From Chryseobacterium wanjuense (GTDB lineage: Bacteria > Bacteroidota > Bacteroidia > Flavobacteriales > Weeksellaceae), in NCBI RefSeq assembly GCF_900111495.1, contig NZ_FOIU01000002.1, positions 186,001-250,000 on the forward strand: a stretch of DNA of 64,000 bases, given 5' to 3'. A program made the position numbers and the translations under genes. Below the pieces are notes generated by a model that worked only from the letters and a program-made list of their open reading frames with translations, was not told the DNA's origin and searched no databases. Every line of letters starts with the position of its first letter. The first letter of the stretch is position 1. Positions 62,856 to 64,000 of this stretch are shown here, piece after piece.

Positions 62856-64000
62856 ATGGAGATGACATATTTAATTATCGGATGTATTGCCGGAGGAGTT
62901 ATTGGGGCGGTTATTCTATATTTCGCCTTGAAATCATCAATGGTTTCAAGAAGTTCGTATGATGAACTGAACAATTTACACATTAAAAACAATTCTGATT
63001 TAGAAAATTCTAATCTGAAAATTCAGGAACTTACTCAGAATATTAATAAAGAAAAAGAACTCAGTCTTCAGCAAACGGATCTTTTGAATGACTTAAAGAA
63101 CGAATTTGCAAAAATATCTGCAGAACACTCATCTTTAAACACCCAGTTTTTAGAACAAAAACAAATCAATTCCAAACAAACAGCTCAGATTGAAAGTCTT
63201 TTAACGGAGAAACAAAATATCTTCGCCAAAAATTCTGAGCTTTCCGCTATCAATGAAAGTCTGCAGAAATCTTTAGAAACTCAGAAAGAAGAGATTACAA
63301 AAATTCAGGAGGAAGCCAAGTTGCAGTTTAAAAATCTGGCCAATGAAATTTTAGAAGAGAAATCTGAAAAATTTACTGAACAAAATCAATTGAATATCAA
63401 AAACTTGTTAAACCCACTTCAAGAGAAAATCAATAATTTTGAAAAAAAGGTAGAAACTACTCATAAGGAAAGTATTGATTACCATGCTGCTTTAAGAGAA
63501 CAAATCATAGGATTGAAAGATTTAAATGCTCAAATGAGTAAAGAAACTTTAAATCTGACTAAAGCACTAAAAGGAGATAGCAAAATACAGGGAAACTGGG
63601 GCGAATTAGTTTTAGAAAGAGTTTTAGAGAAATCTGGGCTTGAGAAAGGACGTGAATATGAAATTCAAAAGAGCCATTTAACAGAAGAAGGGAATCGTGT
63701 TCAACCAGATGTTATTATAAATCTTCCTGATGGAAAAAAAATGATTATTGATTCTAAAGTATCTTTAGTTGCATATGAAAAATATATTAATGAAGAAAAT
63801 GACGATATAAAGATTCAATTTTTAAAAGAACACATAATTTCTTTAAGAAGACATATTGAGCAATTAGGAACAAAAAACTATCATAATCTATATGAAATGG
63901 AAAGCCCTGATTTCGTTCTACTTTTCATTCCAATAGAACCAGCCTTTGCAATTGCTATAAACGATGATAATCAACTATACAATAAAGCTTTTGAAAAAAA
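62856..64000 (+). CDS. rmuC: RmuC-family DNA recombination protein (3' end outside window)
   Basis: The first ~381 codons of rmuC. One N-terminal span (about 5-26) is followed by a long coiled coil (35-230) and the start of the nuclease-like domain: KIQGNWGELVLERVLEKSG and PDVIINLPDGKKMIIDSKVS, where the PD and D-S-K residues fit a PD-(D/E)xK core. RmuC proteins limit inversions at short repeats. A TAATTTTG box ends 5 bases before the ATG at 62856, so initiation could be nearly leaderless, or the ATG at 62862 may be used. Confidence 0.92.
   Translation, partial: MEMTYLIIGCIAGGVIGAVILYFALKSSMVSRSSYDELNNLHIKNNSDLENSNLKIQELTQNINKEKELSLQQTDLLNDLKNEFAKISAEHSSLNTQFLEQKQINSKQTAQIESLLTEKQNIFAKNSELSAINESLQKSLETQKEEITKIQEEAKLQFKNLANEILEEKSEKFTEQNQLNIKNLLNPLQEKINNFEKKVETTHKESIDYHAALREQIIGLKDLNAQMSKETLNLTKALKGDSKIQGNWGELVLERVLEKSGLEKGREYEIQKSHLTEEGNRVQPDVIINLPDGKKMIIDSKVSLVAYEKYINEENDDIKIQFLKEHIISLRRHIEQLGTKNYHNLYEMESPDFVLLFIPIEPAFAIAINDDNQLYNKAFEK

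Overview
The window looks like a Bacteroidota chromosome, most probably Chryseobacterium or a close relative in the Weeksellaceae. Support: AT-rich coding DNA; exported proteins whose signal peptides end in AQ or SQ; a GLPGLI-family protein, a TonB-dependent receptor and a zinc-less ribosomal protein L36; no Shine-Dalgarno-like leaders; and repeated use of the Bacteroidota promoter TTTG-N19-TAnnTTTG. No tRNA, rRNA, CRISPR array, transposase or phage gene was seen. The species assignment is inference.

Bases 1-9.9 kb, minus strand. A truncated GH43 glycosidase with a C-terminal F5/8C-like domain is followed by a tightly packed run read from 9871 down to 1595. The run holds two guanidino-group-modifying enzymes (one CtlX-like), an AdoMet decarboxylase-like SpeD, a zinc-ribbon/DUF4178 membrane protein, a tiny membrane protein, a half-size DUF350 protein, a membrane-fused spermidine synthase-like protein, an exported flavin amine oxidase-like protein and a polytopic membrane protein. 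I read it as an envelope-associated polyamine or aminopropyl-transfer system; it is the best candidate for an undescribed system here.

Bases 10-26 kb. A 54-residue Gly-Gly-leader, six-cysteine peptide converges on a TonB-dependent receptor, followed by an AraC-type membrane regulator. Next come a divergent HxlR regulator/SDR oxidoreductase pair, citrate synthase and enolase. A three-gene unit of unknown exported and membrane proteins lies beside a split two-component system (response regulator, unknown protein, 7-TM protein, histidine kinase). A small lipoprotein and a GH35 beta-galactosidase close the region.

Bases 26.1-40.1 kb. The S10-spc-alpha ribosomal operon runs from rplC to rplQ on the minus strand, including secY, infA, rpmJ and rpoA. 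It has a textbook promoter, a terminator and three internal RNA-structure candidates. rpsJ is missing from its head and lies instead at the end of the str operon (rpsL-rpsG-fusA-rpsJ, 54.0-57.4 kb). The same order is kept on the same strand, but about 14 kb of unrelated genes now separates the two halves.

Bases 40.1-53.8 kb, the interrupting block. It holds a glycerol operon (DeoR-type regulator divergent from glpD-glpK-glpF and an outer-membrane barrel), two unknown envelope proteins, a nested palindromic repeat, a 901-residue exported protein, a low-affinity iron permease family protein, a GLPGLI protein, an orphan class I terpene synthase and a lipoprotein alpha-carbonic anhydrase.

Bases 57.4-64 kb. 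A GT-C-like membrane glycosyltransferase, Dps, nicotinate phosphoribosyltransferase with a YCII-like exported protein, a small membrane protein, a DUF5995 protein and the 5' part of rmuC.
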